Shown piece by piece: positions 1 through 5,871 of a DNA stretch of 8,355 bases. A program made the position numbers and the translations under genes. Positions within the stretch are counted from its first letter, which is position 1; every line of letters starts with the position of its first letter. The DNA lies in the NCBI GenBank assembly GCA_020832865.1, contig JAJHRJ010000015.1:1-8355 (forward strand), given 5' to 3'. The stretch comes from Desulfurococcaceae archaeon (lineage in GTDB: Archaea; Thermoproteota; Thermoprotei_A; Sulfolobales; Desulfurococcaceae). Below the pieces are notes generated by a model. The model saw only the letters and a list, made by a program, of their open reading frames with translations, had not been told where the DNA came from and did not search any database.

Positions 1-2
1 TA

Positions 3-533
3 CTAGTAGCAACAGCCCTAGCATACTGCACTATTGGAGTACTATACAGCTACATGAGAAAACACTGGTGGAGTCACACACTAGTAGCAGCCTCAACAAC
101 AGGGCCAATAGTATACGGGTACATAGCAGCTAATCACCCACCGAGTAAACTAGAACTAGCAGTACTCTTCAGCACAGTAGTATACGCCGCGACAATGGGG
201 AGAGAAATACTCAAGTCAATACAAGACTACAGGGGAGACACTATGAGAGGCTACGCGACAATAGCCACAAAGTTCGGAGTAAATAGGGCATTAAAAGCGA
301 TGATCACCGTTGGACTACTCGCCTCACTCCTCGCACTCACATCAACAATACTACTAAGAACAAGCACAGCGTATAAAGCACTAATACTAGTAACAGTAAT
401 AGTCTACACACACAGCCTACTAAGAGCATACAGAGACCCAACACCACAGGAACTAGAAAAAGCCCGTAGAAGAACACTAATAGCAATGAGCACTGGTCTA
501 CTAGCATTCTGGCTCAGCACTTTACCATACTAG
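3..533 (+). CDS. UbiA-family prenyltransferase, C-terminal part (5' end outside window)
   Basis: Membrane enzyme of the UbiA superfamily, which transfers a polyprenyl chain to an acceptor. In archaea the usual member is geranylgeranylglyceryl-phosphate geranylgeranyltransferase (DGGGP synthase), the second ether-bond step of membrane lipid synthesis. The frame is open from base 3, so the gene starts before the window; the ATG at 54 is only an internal methionine. What is visible is about 176 residues: hydrophobic helices, then the second Asp-rich motif DYRGD (D-x3-D) in the typical setting GREI-x5-QDYRGD-x3-G, then two or three more membrane helices. The first Asp-rich motif must lie upstream. 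The gene ends with tandem TAG stops at 531-536 and overlaps the convergent PAP2 gene by 20 bp. The family is secure; the exact acceptor (lipid, heme or quinone) is inferred, with DGGGP synthase the most likely choice in a crenarchaeon. Confidence 0.82.
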   Translation, partial: LVATALAYCTIGVLYSYMRKHWWSHTLVAASTTGPIVYGYIAANHPPSKLELAVLFSTVVYAATMGREILKSIQDYRGDTMRGYATIATKFGVNRALKAMITVGLLASLLALTSTILLRTSTAYKALILVTVIVYTHSLLRAYRDPTPQELEKARRRTLIAMSTGLLAFWLSTLPY

Positions 534-1362
534 TAGAACTACACAGTAGAGGAAAACTCAGAGCAAGTAAAACCCCTGCAAAAACAGCAGAAAACCTAAC
601 AGTAAACAGAGCACCCATAGTCACAGTGTGCAAAGCAAACACCACAAACAACGAGAAAAACAGGGAGATAAGCCTCAACCGTAAACTCGCAGCCCAGCTC
701 TTAAACCCCCTCTTCTCATACACCCAGAAGATCAATAAGAGCACTAAACTAGCAGCAGCGAGAACACTACACGAATCACTAGGTGCACTTAGAATTAGAA
801 AAGCCGTGAAAGAGAACACGAGAGACAAGGTAGCAAGCACTCTACAACCCAAGTACCCAGCAATCCTCTCAGACAAGGAGACAATAAGTGAGATAAATAA
901 GCCAATTAAAACTCCACCTAGAACATCCACAGGGTAGTGAGCATTCAAGTACACCCTACTAAGTGAGACACCAGCAACAGTAACCACAGACAAGAAGAAC
1001 AATGCGTAGTCACGCCTAATCCAACTAATAGTAAACCAGAAACTAGTAGAAACCTGCGCGTGTCCACTGGGAAAACCCGGCCCCTCAACTGGTACTAGTG
1101 GACTAGGAGGCCTAGGCGTATTAAGCCAGTACTTTAATGACACATTAATAGACCCAGATAACACAACAGATAAGAGAACAATTAGAGCAGTACTAGGAGA
1201 AGGATAAAGGTAAAATAACAACAGGGAGAAAGCCATGTAAAACTCCTCATCACCAATAAAACTCCACAAACGCCACAACTCCACACTATTAACGAGAACA
1301 CTAGCTAAGAGAAGCACAAAGACCAGTATAGCGAGTACCAGTAATAGCCTCATATAAGTCAC
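514..1362 (-). CDS. PAP2-family integral membrane phosphatase
   Basis: Membrane phosphatase of the PAP2 (phosphatidic acid phosphatase type 2) superfamily, acting on lipid phosphates or prenyl pyrophosphates. All three signature blocks are present: K77-x6-R84-P85 (KYWLNTPRP), P98-S99-G100-H101, and S135-R136-x5-H142-x3-D146. H142 is the expected nucleophile, H101 the acid/base, and D146 its partner. Helices run from residue 5 onward. After the catalytic core there are about four extra hydrophobic segments (residues 175-275), so at 282 residues it is longer than a minimal PAP2 protein. The annotated start is GTG (1360-1362); an in-frame ATG three codons later (1351-1353) fits about equally well with a TATA box on the minus strand at 1380-1386. 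It converges on the UbiA gene, which suggests, without proving it, a role in isoprenoid lipid recycling such as dolichyl or polyprenyl pyrophosphate hydrolysis. Confidence 0.85.
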   Translation of the reverse strand: MTYMRLLLVLAILVFVLLLASVLVNSVELWRLWSFIGDEEFYMAFSLLLFYLYPSPSTALIVLLSVVLSGSINVSLKYWLNTPRPPSPLVPVEGPGFPSGHAQVSTSFWFTISWIRRDYALFFLSVVTVAGVSLSRVYLNAHYPVDVLGGVLIGLFISLIVSLSERIAGYLGCRVLATLSLVFSFTAFLILSAPSDSCSVLAAASLVLLLIFWVYEKRGFKSWAASLRLRLISLFFSLFVVFALHTVTMGALFTVRFSAVFAGVLLALSFPLLCSSTSMVKC

Positions 1363-1375
1363 CAGGAATAAATAG

Positions 1376-1392
1376 GGTGCTTAAAATAAATA
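1376..1392. promoter_or_regulatory. AT-rich TATA element between PAP2 gene and sRNA candidate
   Basis: On the minus strand the box TTTTAAG (1380-1386) lies 21-30 nt upstream of the two possible PAP2 starts, the spacing of archaeal leaderless promoters. On the plus strand the same AT tract (TTAAAATAAATAT, 1381-1393) is the only TATA-like element just ahead of the C/D RNA candidate at 1401, although its spacing to the C box is somewhat short. It may serve both directions; only the minus-strand use is well placed. Confidence 0.45.
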
Positions 1393-1400
1393 TTCAAGTA

Positions 1401-1450
1401 GTGATGACACGACGGTACCCAGAGCGGTGAAGAGCGATTCCCCTAACTGA
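1401..1450 (+). ncRNA. Candidate C/D box guide sRNA (2'-O-methylation guide)
   Basis: The layout matches an archaeal C/D sRNA. Box C is GTGATGA (1401-1407, consensus RUGAUGA). A 12-nt guide follows (1408-1419), then D'-like CAGA (1420-1423, one change from CUGA), a 4-nt spacer, C'-like TGAAGA (1428-1433, one change from UGAUGA), a 13-nt guide (1434-1446), and a perfect box D CTGA (1447-1450). The element is about 50 nt, the usual size, and lies in a gap with no reading frame. By the box-plus-five rule the D' guide would direct methylation of C in a target GGTACCGTCGTG, and the D guide of G in TTAGGGGAATCGC. I could not assign either target by memory to 16S, 23S or tRNA. No strong closing stem is seen. 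Two perfect boxes and correct guide lengths support the call; the internal boxes are degenerate, as is common. Confidence 0.5.
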
Positions 1451-1525
1451 ATAAGCAACTAAACCGCCGCGTAGAACACGCTATTACACCCGGTAAAACA
1501 TCACAGTATCATCTCTTACCCCTCC

Positions 1526-1547
1526 ATACACGTGATCACGTTTATAG
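1526..1547 (+). promoter_or_regulatory. TATA box overlapped by a 20-bp inverted repeat (candidate operator)
   Basis: A perfect 12-bp palindrome ACGTGATCACGT (1530-1541) extends to a 20-bp inverted repeat (1526-1545) with a single mismatched pair (1529/1542). Its right arm runs into the TATA box TTTATAG (1541-1547). A dimeric regulator bound here would cover the BRE/TATA region and block TBP/TFB. The TATA centre near 1544 predicts transcription starting near 1569, which fits the GTG at 1567 as a leaderless start of the following gene better than the GTG codons at 1555 or 1558. Confidence 0.5.
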
Positions 1548-1554
1548 TTCACCA

Positions 1555-2338
1555 GTGGTGTTCAATGTGCGTAGAGTCGAGGTGTTAATACACCCGACTT
1601 GCACATCAAGCTATAACTTAGTCAAAGAGCTAAGTGAACGAGGACTATTGAGTAAGCTAGTTCTCCGCGCAGCTGAAGAGCCCATTTACACTCCTAAATA
1701 CAGAGCATTTAGTGTACCATGGGTCATAGCTGAAAACACTTCTGTAATGGCAGACCCCGTATCAATTAGCGATGTGGAGGCAATACTAGAAGAGAAGAAA
1801 ATAGAGCCCATAGACCCCTACACAGCGTTGAAAAACACTACTCTTCACAGTGGCTACTTATCAAGCGTCGCTGCACTCTTAGTTTCTCTAAAGCCCGTTT
1901 TAACGAGAGACGTTATCTCCGTAGCAACAAGATCCCCTTTTGACAGGAGTCAATGTAGATGAAGCACTAAGCGCTATATTAGCGCGAAGTGAAGAGCCAC
2001 ACAGATAACTCTCAGGGCTAATCACTAGGTCCCTCACACTATGTTTTTATGAGAGACTTATTCTAAGCTAATGGCGGTCTCATAGACGAAGAAACACTGT
2101 ACTCCACGACGTCTCCACTTGTAGTTAGAGCATGGCTAATAGCAAAGGCGAGTATAGGTAGAATAGGGCTACTGGGCAAGCCGCGGATAGCTGGCGATCA
2201 AACAGCTAGAGAAATAGTAGACCTTATACGGAGAGGCTCAAGAGAACTCCTGAAAAAGCGAGAGAGGAATACGTAGTAATCACGTCAGGCGAGAATTACT
2301 GGGGGATAATTGAAGCAAGTGGGGCCGCGGGGATTTGA
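1555..2338 (+). pseudogene. Decayed thioredoxin-fold protein gene with several frame changes and stops
   Basis: The longest intact piece (1555-1962, 135 aa) begins as a thioredoxin/glutaredoxin-like fold: beta strand VEVLIHP, a CxxS active-site motif C16-T-S-S19, and the cis-proline loop SVP55WV. Only one cysteine of the usual CxxC is present. After the C-run at 1934-1937 the protein-like sequence jumps to another frame (DPLLTGVNVDEALSAILARSEEP, frame 2, to about 1999). It then goes to frame 3 (from about 1998, with TAA stops at 2019 and 2064), giving MRDLF, then NGGLIDEETLYS and a helix-rich tail up to 2273, and finally back to frame 2 (EEYVVITSGENYWGIIEAS, about 2261-2320). The last frame runs into the tRNA before a stop at 2336. 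Codon use and amphipathic patterns persist across all breaks, so an ancestral protein of about 250 residues is likely. The start could be GTG 1555 or, by TATA spacing, GTG 1567. Sequencing indels could explain some breaks but not the two in-frame TAA codons. Function unknown; a redox or thiol-disulfide role is inferred only from the fold. Confidence 0.6.
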
Positions 2339-2394
2339 ACCCCGGGTCACGGGGGCCCAAGCCCCGCATCCTAGCCAGGCTAGACGACGGCCCC
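2321..2394 (-). tRNA. tRNA-Pro, anticodon UGG
   Basis: The reverse complement folds into a complete 74-nt cloverleaf. The acceptor is GGGGCCG/CGGCCCC and the D stem is GTCT/GGAT. The anticodon stem CGGGG/CCCCG carries loop CTTGGGC, so the anticodon is TGG (2357-2359 on the plus strand). There is a 5-nt variable loop, and the T stem CGGGG/CCCCG carries loop TTCAAAT. All stems pair, allowing G-U in the D stem, and the G+C-rich stems fit a hyperthermophile. There is no intron, and the 3' CCA is not encoded (ACT follows), so it must be added after transcription. It reads proline CCA and, by wobble, other CCN codons. The gene lies downstream of and parallel to the isomerase gene, but has its own TATA box. 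Confidence 0.96.
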
Positions 2395-2423
2395 TCCCAA
2401 AATACCTATGAGGTAGAGGAGCC

Positions 2424-2430
2424 TTTAAAA
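2424..2430 (-). promoter_or_regulatory. TATA box of tRNA-Pro
   Basis: TTTTAAA on the minus strand, centred about 33 nt upstream of the mature tRNA 5' end. This predicts a short 5' leader of about seven nucleotides for RNase P to remove. It lies in the 39-nt gap between the isomerase stop codon and the tRNA. Confidence 0.55.
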
Positions 2431-2433
2431 CGC

Positions 2434-3447
2434 TTAATTAGGCTCCTCAAAAATCCCAGATACCCTTGACTTATATAGCTGAATACTCTTAGTAGCCACT
2501 GGATCTAGGCCTCTCAGCTCACCTAGACGCGTACTAGTTAACCCCGCTAATAAGCTACCGTACATTAGCTTCTCAAGCGTGTTTCCCCCGTGGAGATCAA
2601 ACCTGCGCACTGAGGCTCCTAAACTAATATAGACTCCTCTCATAAACTCTAATAGCCTCACTCCCGGGGCATTACTAGGATCTACTAGCTCTAAGACGCA
2701 TACATCTCTTAATACAGGAGCCTCTAATCCAACTACATCATTGTGCATCCACTCAGGAGCTACATCCACCTTCACATACAACTTACTATTCTCGTTTAGC
2801 TCATTCTTAAATCTCAGTGCTAAGGGGTCTAGGGGGCTGTGAGTAGATATGATAATAAACCTACCACGCTGAGTACACTCCGAGTACAGCCAATTAGCAA
2901 TTCTCTCTGATGTAGTAAGAGCATTCTCTCTACTATTAGTGAGAAAGGTAGCACTACTCGCCGCCTCCTCACGTGACACAATAGTGTAGCCGCTTGAGTC
3001 TAGTAATCCGAGAACACTATACAGCATAATTGGCAGCGATGCTCTAGGTATAAGCCCTCCAGGCATCTTCACGTGTAAAACCCCACGCTTCTTAGCCTCC
3101 TCCTCTAGAACCCCCCCACTAGAAACAGCAACTACTCTAAGATTAGACTCAACAGCTCTCCTAAAAGCAATTAGTGTCTCAAGGGTATTACCACTGTAGC
3201 TTATAGCCAGCACGAGGCTATTGAGATCAGCAAAACGGGGAAGCACATGAGACTTAGCGACATAAACTGGTATAGGCCCCCGCTCAGCCGCTAAAACCTG
3301 TAAGTAATCTCCTACAATACCACTTCCACCCATACCCAGCACTATAATCTCGTCAAAGACCCCGTCAACACTATACACACTCCACTTCTCCACTACGCTC
3401 TTAATCATCTCAGGCCACGACAAGTAGATGTCTCTGAGCACAATCAC
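2434..3447 (-). CDS. Bifunctional phosphoglucose/phosphomannose isomerase
   Basis: Cytosolic SIS-domain enzyme interconverting glucose-6-phosphate and fructose-6-phosphate, and mannose-6-phosphate and fructose-6-phosphate. It is the crenarchaeal enzyme of gluconeogenesis/glycolysis and mannose supply. The first SIS domain (about residues 30-150) shows the glycine-rich loop GMGGSG (38-43) and the phosphate-binding serine/threonine loop SYSGNT (83-88), followed by PRAS (134-137), typical of this subfamily. The second domain has KNELNEN with the expected catalytic Glu216, MHND with His235 and, near the C-terminus, DPVATK with a candidate catalytic Lys320. These correspond to the Glu/His/Lys set known from the Pyrobaculum enzyme. 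The length, 337 aa, is slightly above the roughly 300-residue norm. The start is GTG at 3445-3447, about 23 nt from a TATA-like TAATTTTAC (3466-3474), implying a leaderless mRNA. It is divergent from the 3519 gene. Confidence 0.92.
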   Translation of the reverse strand: MIVLRDIYLSWPEMIKSVVEKWSVYSVDGVFDEIIVLGMGGSGIVGDYLQVLAAERGPIPVYVAKSHVLPRFADLNSLVLAISYSGNTLETLIAFRRAVESNLRVVAVSSGGVLEEEAKKRGVLHVKMPGGLIPRASLPIMLYSVLGLLDSSGYTIVSREEAASSATFLTNSRENALTTSERIANWLYSECTQRGRFIIISTHSPLDPLALRFKNELNENSKLYVKVDVAPEWMHNDVVGLEAPVLRDVCVLELVDPSNAPGVRLLEFMRGVYISLGASVRRFDLHGGNTLEKLMYGSLLAGLTSTRLGELRGLDPVATKSIQLYKSRVSGIFEEPN

Positions 3448-3518
3448 ACCCAGTGAGCCGTGTGTGTAAAATTACTTATGTGAGGATAATAACTTAGAGA
3501 GGGCTAGGTAACCTAAAA
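3448..3518. promoter_or_regulatory. Divergent promoter region, isomerase / unknown gene
   Basis: This 71-bp gap carries two TATA-like boxes. TAATTTTAC on the minus strand (3466-3474) is spaced for a leaderless GTG start of the isomerase. GATAATAACTT on the plus strand (3485-3495) is spaced for the ATG at 3519. The boxes are about 20 bp apart, so the two pre-initiation complexes would probably compete. No Shine-Dalgarno sequence precedes either start. Confidence 0.5.
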
Positions 3519-4172
3519 ATGAGTAACACTGTACTCTGGGAGACCATTGGGAAAAAGGCTATTATTACATCTAGAAGCGTGAACACTCTTGTAAAGCTAG
3601 TAAACATAGTGATCTCAAAGCTCTCAACTAGCAATAAAAGAGTGTGCCTAGTACTAGGGAGACCTGAGCTAGCGAGATACTTAGCCAGCGAGGTAATTGA
3701 GAGAGTAGAAGTAGTAAACCTGGAGTCTGCGTGTAGATCATGCACTTATACAATAGTACTCGAACTAGGCTACTACAAGTCGCTGGCTAATTGCAGCTCT
3801 GAATACATATATGTATTCACACAGAGAGGAGCAAAGTTTACTCCGCGCGGATTTACAAAAATATACGTAAAGAGCATTACTATGGGTGAGTACTTGCTTA
3901 TAGCTCCAAATACTGGAGTATACGCAAGGTTTACTATTAGAGGCAATGACCTCATCTTCACTGAGCACCCGGCTGGAATATACGGGAAAGCACTAGAAGC
4001 ACTGAGAAGTGCTATGGCAACATACGGGGAGCTAACTATTAAAGACTCTGTGAGAGTACTAGTCCACGAGCTGAGAGTGGAGAAGGCGTACGCAAGGAGA
4101 ATTATTGAGTGGCTAGCTAGCCGCAGGTATATCCGGGTGATTAAGGGGAGAATTACTATGAGCTCAGTTTAG
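3519..4172 (+). CDS. Uncharacterised protein with winged-helix-like C-terminus
   Basis: I do not recognise a named family. The 217-residue protein has two parts. Residues 1-150 alternate strands and helices in an alpha/beta pattern (for example KRVCLVLGRPELARYLASEVIERVEVVNLES), a little like a degenerate P-loop or Rossmann fold, but no Walker A motif is present. Residues 156-215 (ALEALRSAMATYG ... ELRVEKAYARRIIEWLASRRYIRVIKGRITM) look like a winged helix: three helices followed by a beta-hairpin wing with basic residues. A DNA-binding or DNA-processing role is therefore possible but inferred. Four cysteines (C43, C72, C75, C92) include a CxxC pair. The ATG start sits about 28 nt from the TATA centre, so leaderless. 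Its stop interlocks with that of the convergent 4169-4639 gene, and a 20-bp perfect palindrome lies inside the coding region (3800-3819). Confidence 0.72.
   Translation: MSNTVLWETIGKKAIITSRSVNTLVKLVNIVISKLSTSNKRVCLVLGRPELARYLASEVIERVEVVNLESACRSCTYTIVLELGYYKSLANCSSEYIYVFTQRGAKFTPRGFTKIYVKSITMGEYLLIAPNTGVYARFTIRGNDLIFTEHPAGIYGKALEALRSAMATYGELTIKDSVRVLVHELRVEKAYARRIIEWLASRRYIRVIKGRITMSSV
3800..3819. repeat. 20-bp perfect palindrome inside a coding region
   Basis: The sequence from 3800 to 3819 (core GAATACATAT/ATGTATTC) equals its own reverse complement over all 20 positions. It encodes S-E-Y-I-Y-V-F-T in the middle of the 3519-4172 gene. It could be a protein-binding site, an RNA hairpin or a coincidence. 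Confidence 0.6.
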
Positions 4173-4639
4173 CGCTTAGAGAGCTCCTCGTCAAAGTAAA
4201 CTCTAATAACACTCAGCTTCTTTAATACCAGTGTGACGTAGTCGTCTACGACATTACGTGGCACACCCATGCGCTCAGCACGCGATAGCACAATACTCTC
4301 AACTACAGCGTACTTCTGGTACTTCTCATTTAGCTCCTTCCACGGTATACCTGTAAAAGCCCTCACAATCTCATTGTCAACTGGGAGAATCCCTTTAACT
4401 ATCATAAAGGAGATTATAGGATACCCAATATAACCCCTATAGAGAGTCCCGTTGTCATTACTATAAGCCCTATACATGCCCTCTCCACTCTTAACAAGTA
4501 CAACTCTATACTCTCTCTCACCAGTACTAGACTTCACAGTAGCCTCTGTCTCTGAGAGAACCCTAATTCTATTATCACCTATAGCCCCAATAGCCTCTAG
4601 TACTTTAATTCTCGGAGGCTTAGTTAGAGGCCTCAACAC
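4169..4639 (-). CDS. Small conserved crenarchaeal-type protein, function unknown
   Basis: A 156-residue soluble protein that resembles a conserved crenarchaeal hypothetical family. The most family-like stretches are PPRIKVLEAIGAI (8-20), SNDNGTLYRGYIGYPI (60-75) and GIPWKELNEKYQKY (97-110). The central block, with its Asn/Asp-Gly turn and aromatic glycine strands, looks like a beta sheet, followed by two long helices. I see no catalytic motif or metal site. The start is GTG (4637-4639), nine bases after the stop of the upstream gene; GGTGAGG (minus strand, 4641-4647) just before it could act as a weak Shine-Dalgarno, so this gene is probably translated as the second cistron of the 4891-4169 operon. 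The TAA stop overlaps the TAG of the convergent gene. Function is unknown. Confidence 0.75.
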   Translation of the reverse strand: MLRPLTKPPRIKVLEAIGAIGDNRIRVLSETEATVKSSTGEREYRVVLVKSGEGMYRAYSNDNGTLYRGYIGYPIISFMIVKGILPVDNEIVRAFTGIPWKELNEKYQKYAVVESIVLSRAERMGVPRNVVDDYVTLVLKKLSVIRVYFDEELSKR

Positions 4640-4648
4640 CCCTCACCA

Positions 4649-4891
4649 CTACTCCTGAGAAACTACGATAAGTGGATCCTCAGATACAATAACTCCTACA
4701 CCCTCAACTCTAACTCCAACACCTAGCTGTTGAACTCTCTTAAGAGTAACATCGCCTGGTTTAAGGTAAAACTCTAAGCTAACACCATTGATCTCTCCTT
4801 GTATAAGTAAGAGGTCACCATAGCCACTAACACTCTCAACGCCGACAACAACACCGGAATATGAAACACTCTTAGCCAAAAACACCACCAC
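4649..4891 (-). CDS. Small beta-rich protein, possible OB-like fold, function unknown
   Basis: An 80-residue protein made almost entirely of short strands: YSGVVVGVESV, GDLLLIQGEINGVSLEFYL, LGVGVRVEGVGVIVSEDPLIVV. The glycine/valine-rich strand pattern and small size suggest a five-stranded barrel like an OB fold, but no residues prove nucleic-acid binding. The gene begins with three GTG codons in a row (4891-4883). A minus-strand TATA-like ACATATTAG (4915-4923) is centred about 27 nt upstream of the first, so the first GTG is the natural leaderless start. Nine bases separate its stop from the next gene's GTG, so the two form one transcript and may act together. It is divergent from the 5025 gene. 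Confidence 0.68.
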   Translation of the reverse strand: MVVFLAKSVSYSGVVVGVESVSGYGDLLLIQGEINGVSLEFYLKPGDVTLKRVQQLGVGVRVEGVGVIVSEDPLIVVSQE

Positions 4892-5024
4892 GTAAACTAG
4901 TTCTCCGTGGATACTAATATGTCTTACACTCTACAATACCACGAGAACACTCTTACTCAGCACACTGAACACAGCTTTGAATAAGTTAAATTTTTAACTA
5001 GAGAACACGCTATGTGGGATTAGG
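4892..5024. promoter_or_regulatory. Divergent promoter region with hairpin at the plus-strand TATA box
   Basis: The minus-strand box ACATATTAG (4915-4923) serves the 80-aa gene. On the plus strand, TTTTTAAC (4991-4998) is centred about 26 nt before position 5020 and so predicts a transcript starting a few bases before the GTG at 5025. This plus box forms the right arm of an inverted repeat AGTTAAA-TT-TTTAACT (4984-4999) with seven paired bases per arm. GAGAACAC occurs twice (4943-4950 and 5001-5008). Confidence 0.5.
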
Positions 5025-5861
5025 GTGGCTTACTTGAGTGCAACAGGCAGCTCCGTGGAGTCTAGAGAGCTCAGCACAGGCCTCATTATTGCTGGAGCTT
5101 ACGCTGATAAAGTGAGAAGAACGCTCTTTGCTCAACTCAGAGACGCTGTTAAACAGGACAAGGAGTTCGCGAGAGAAGTTGCGAGAGCAACAGCTGAGCT
5201 CAACGTTGTCCTCTACAATATTCTAGTCGAGGAGCTTAAGATTAGTAAAGGCGATGTAGTCCGAGTGAGAATAAACTACAGAGTTGAACCCGGGAGGAAG
5301 ATCACGTGGCTATATGACACACTAAGAGTAGAAGCCTTTAAGAGAGTACCAGACGAGAGTGTTGAGAAAGTAGTGAGTACCATTATCTCAACGAGGCTCA
5401 ATCAGATCCTAGAGAAGCTGAGAGTAGCACCTAGAGAAGCCGAGAAAGCGGTTAAGGAGTTCGAGATAGCCGAGGAAGAGGTAGAAAGAGAAGTTAAAGT
5501 AGCTCCACAGGTTACACCAACCCCTCTGAGACCAGAGCACCTACTAGGCGAGATCTCTTCAGTAGACATCATAGGAGAAACAGTAGAGAGGGGTTTTATA
5601 GCTAAGCTCAGCAGGAGTGATGGTTCAACTCTAGGAGTAGCCTCTCTGCAGCCAACAAGTGAAGGCGACGTAGTAATCGACGCTATACTCGTCCACATGC
5701 AGAGAGCATACAGGTACTTAACTAGAACAAAGAAGTCAATAAGCCTTCTATACGAGGAGCCCAAGCAAGTACTAGACGAGATCTCCAGAGTAACCCCCAC
5801 CGAGATTAGTGCCGAAGAAGCACAGAAACTCATAGAGGAGAAAATGAAGAGCCTAGTTTAA
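5025..5861 (+). CDS. Conserved archaeal protein resembling DUF2258
   Basis: A 278-residue soluble protein that resembles the archaeal DUF2258 family of unknown function; I assign this from the look of STGLIIAGAYADKVRRTLFAQLRD (17-40) and the KGDVVRVRINYRV (75-87) segment, not from a search. The order is: a short N-tail; a helical region with conserved A-x-Y-A-D-K-x-R-R; a strand pair KGDVVRVRINYRVEPGRKITWLYDTLRVEAF; a charged, coiled-coil-like linker rich in Glu/Lys (about 108-165) ending in a Pro/Thr hinge; and a C-terminal alpha/beta module (170-245). A lysine/glutamate-rich tail follows. It has no membrane segment. The start is GTG (5025-5027), just downstream of the predicted transcription start, with no clear Shine-Dalgarno; a TTG at 5034 is the only near alternative. 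It stands alone, 120 bp ahead of xerA. Confidence 0.72.
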   Translation: MAYLSATGSSVESRELSTGLIIAGAYADKVRRTLFAQLRDAVKQDKEFAREVARATAELNVVLYNILVEELKISKGDVVRVRINYRVEPGRKITWLYDTLRVEAFKRVPDESVEKVVSTIISTRLNQILEKLRVAPREAEKAVKEFEIAEEEVEREVKVAPQVTPTPLRPEHLLGEISSVDIIGETVERGFIAKLSRSDGSTLGVASLQPTSEGDVVIDAILVHMQRAYRYLTRTKKSISLLYEEPKQVLDEISRVTPTEISAEEAQKLIEEKMKSLV

Positions 5862-5871
5862 CGCACTGAAA

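Noticed and set aside
626..937. Plus-strand open frame of 103 codons
   Set aside because: It lies entirely opposite the PAP2 gene, whose catalytic motifs are intact; the composition is that of an antisense shadow.
1971..1985. Hairpin GCGCTA-TAT-TAGCGC
   Set aside because: A short, strong stem, but it falls in the protein-like frame-2 piece of the decayed gene (ALSAILAR) and has no T-run, so it is neither a convincing terminator nor an operator.
2321..2394. tRNA-Pro as an integration site for a mobile element
   Set aside because: Although a Xer-type recombinase lies in the window, it is 3.6 kb away, and I see no second copy of the tRNA 3' end and no phage or plasmid genes.
5402..5833. Minus-strand open frame of 143 codons
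   Set aside because: Antisense to the DUF2258-like gene; serine/threonine-rich low-complexity translation with no family likeness and no promoter.
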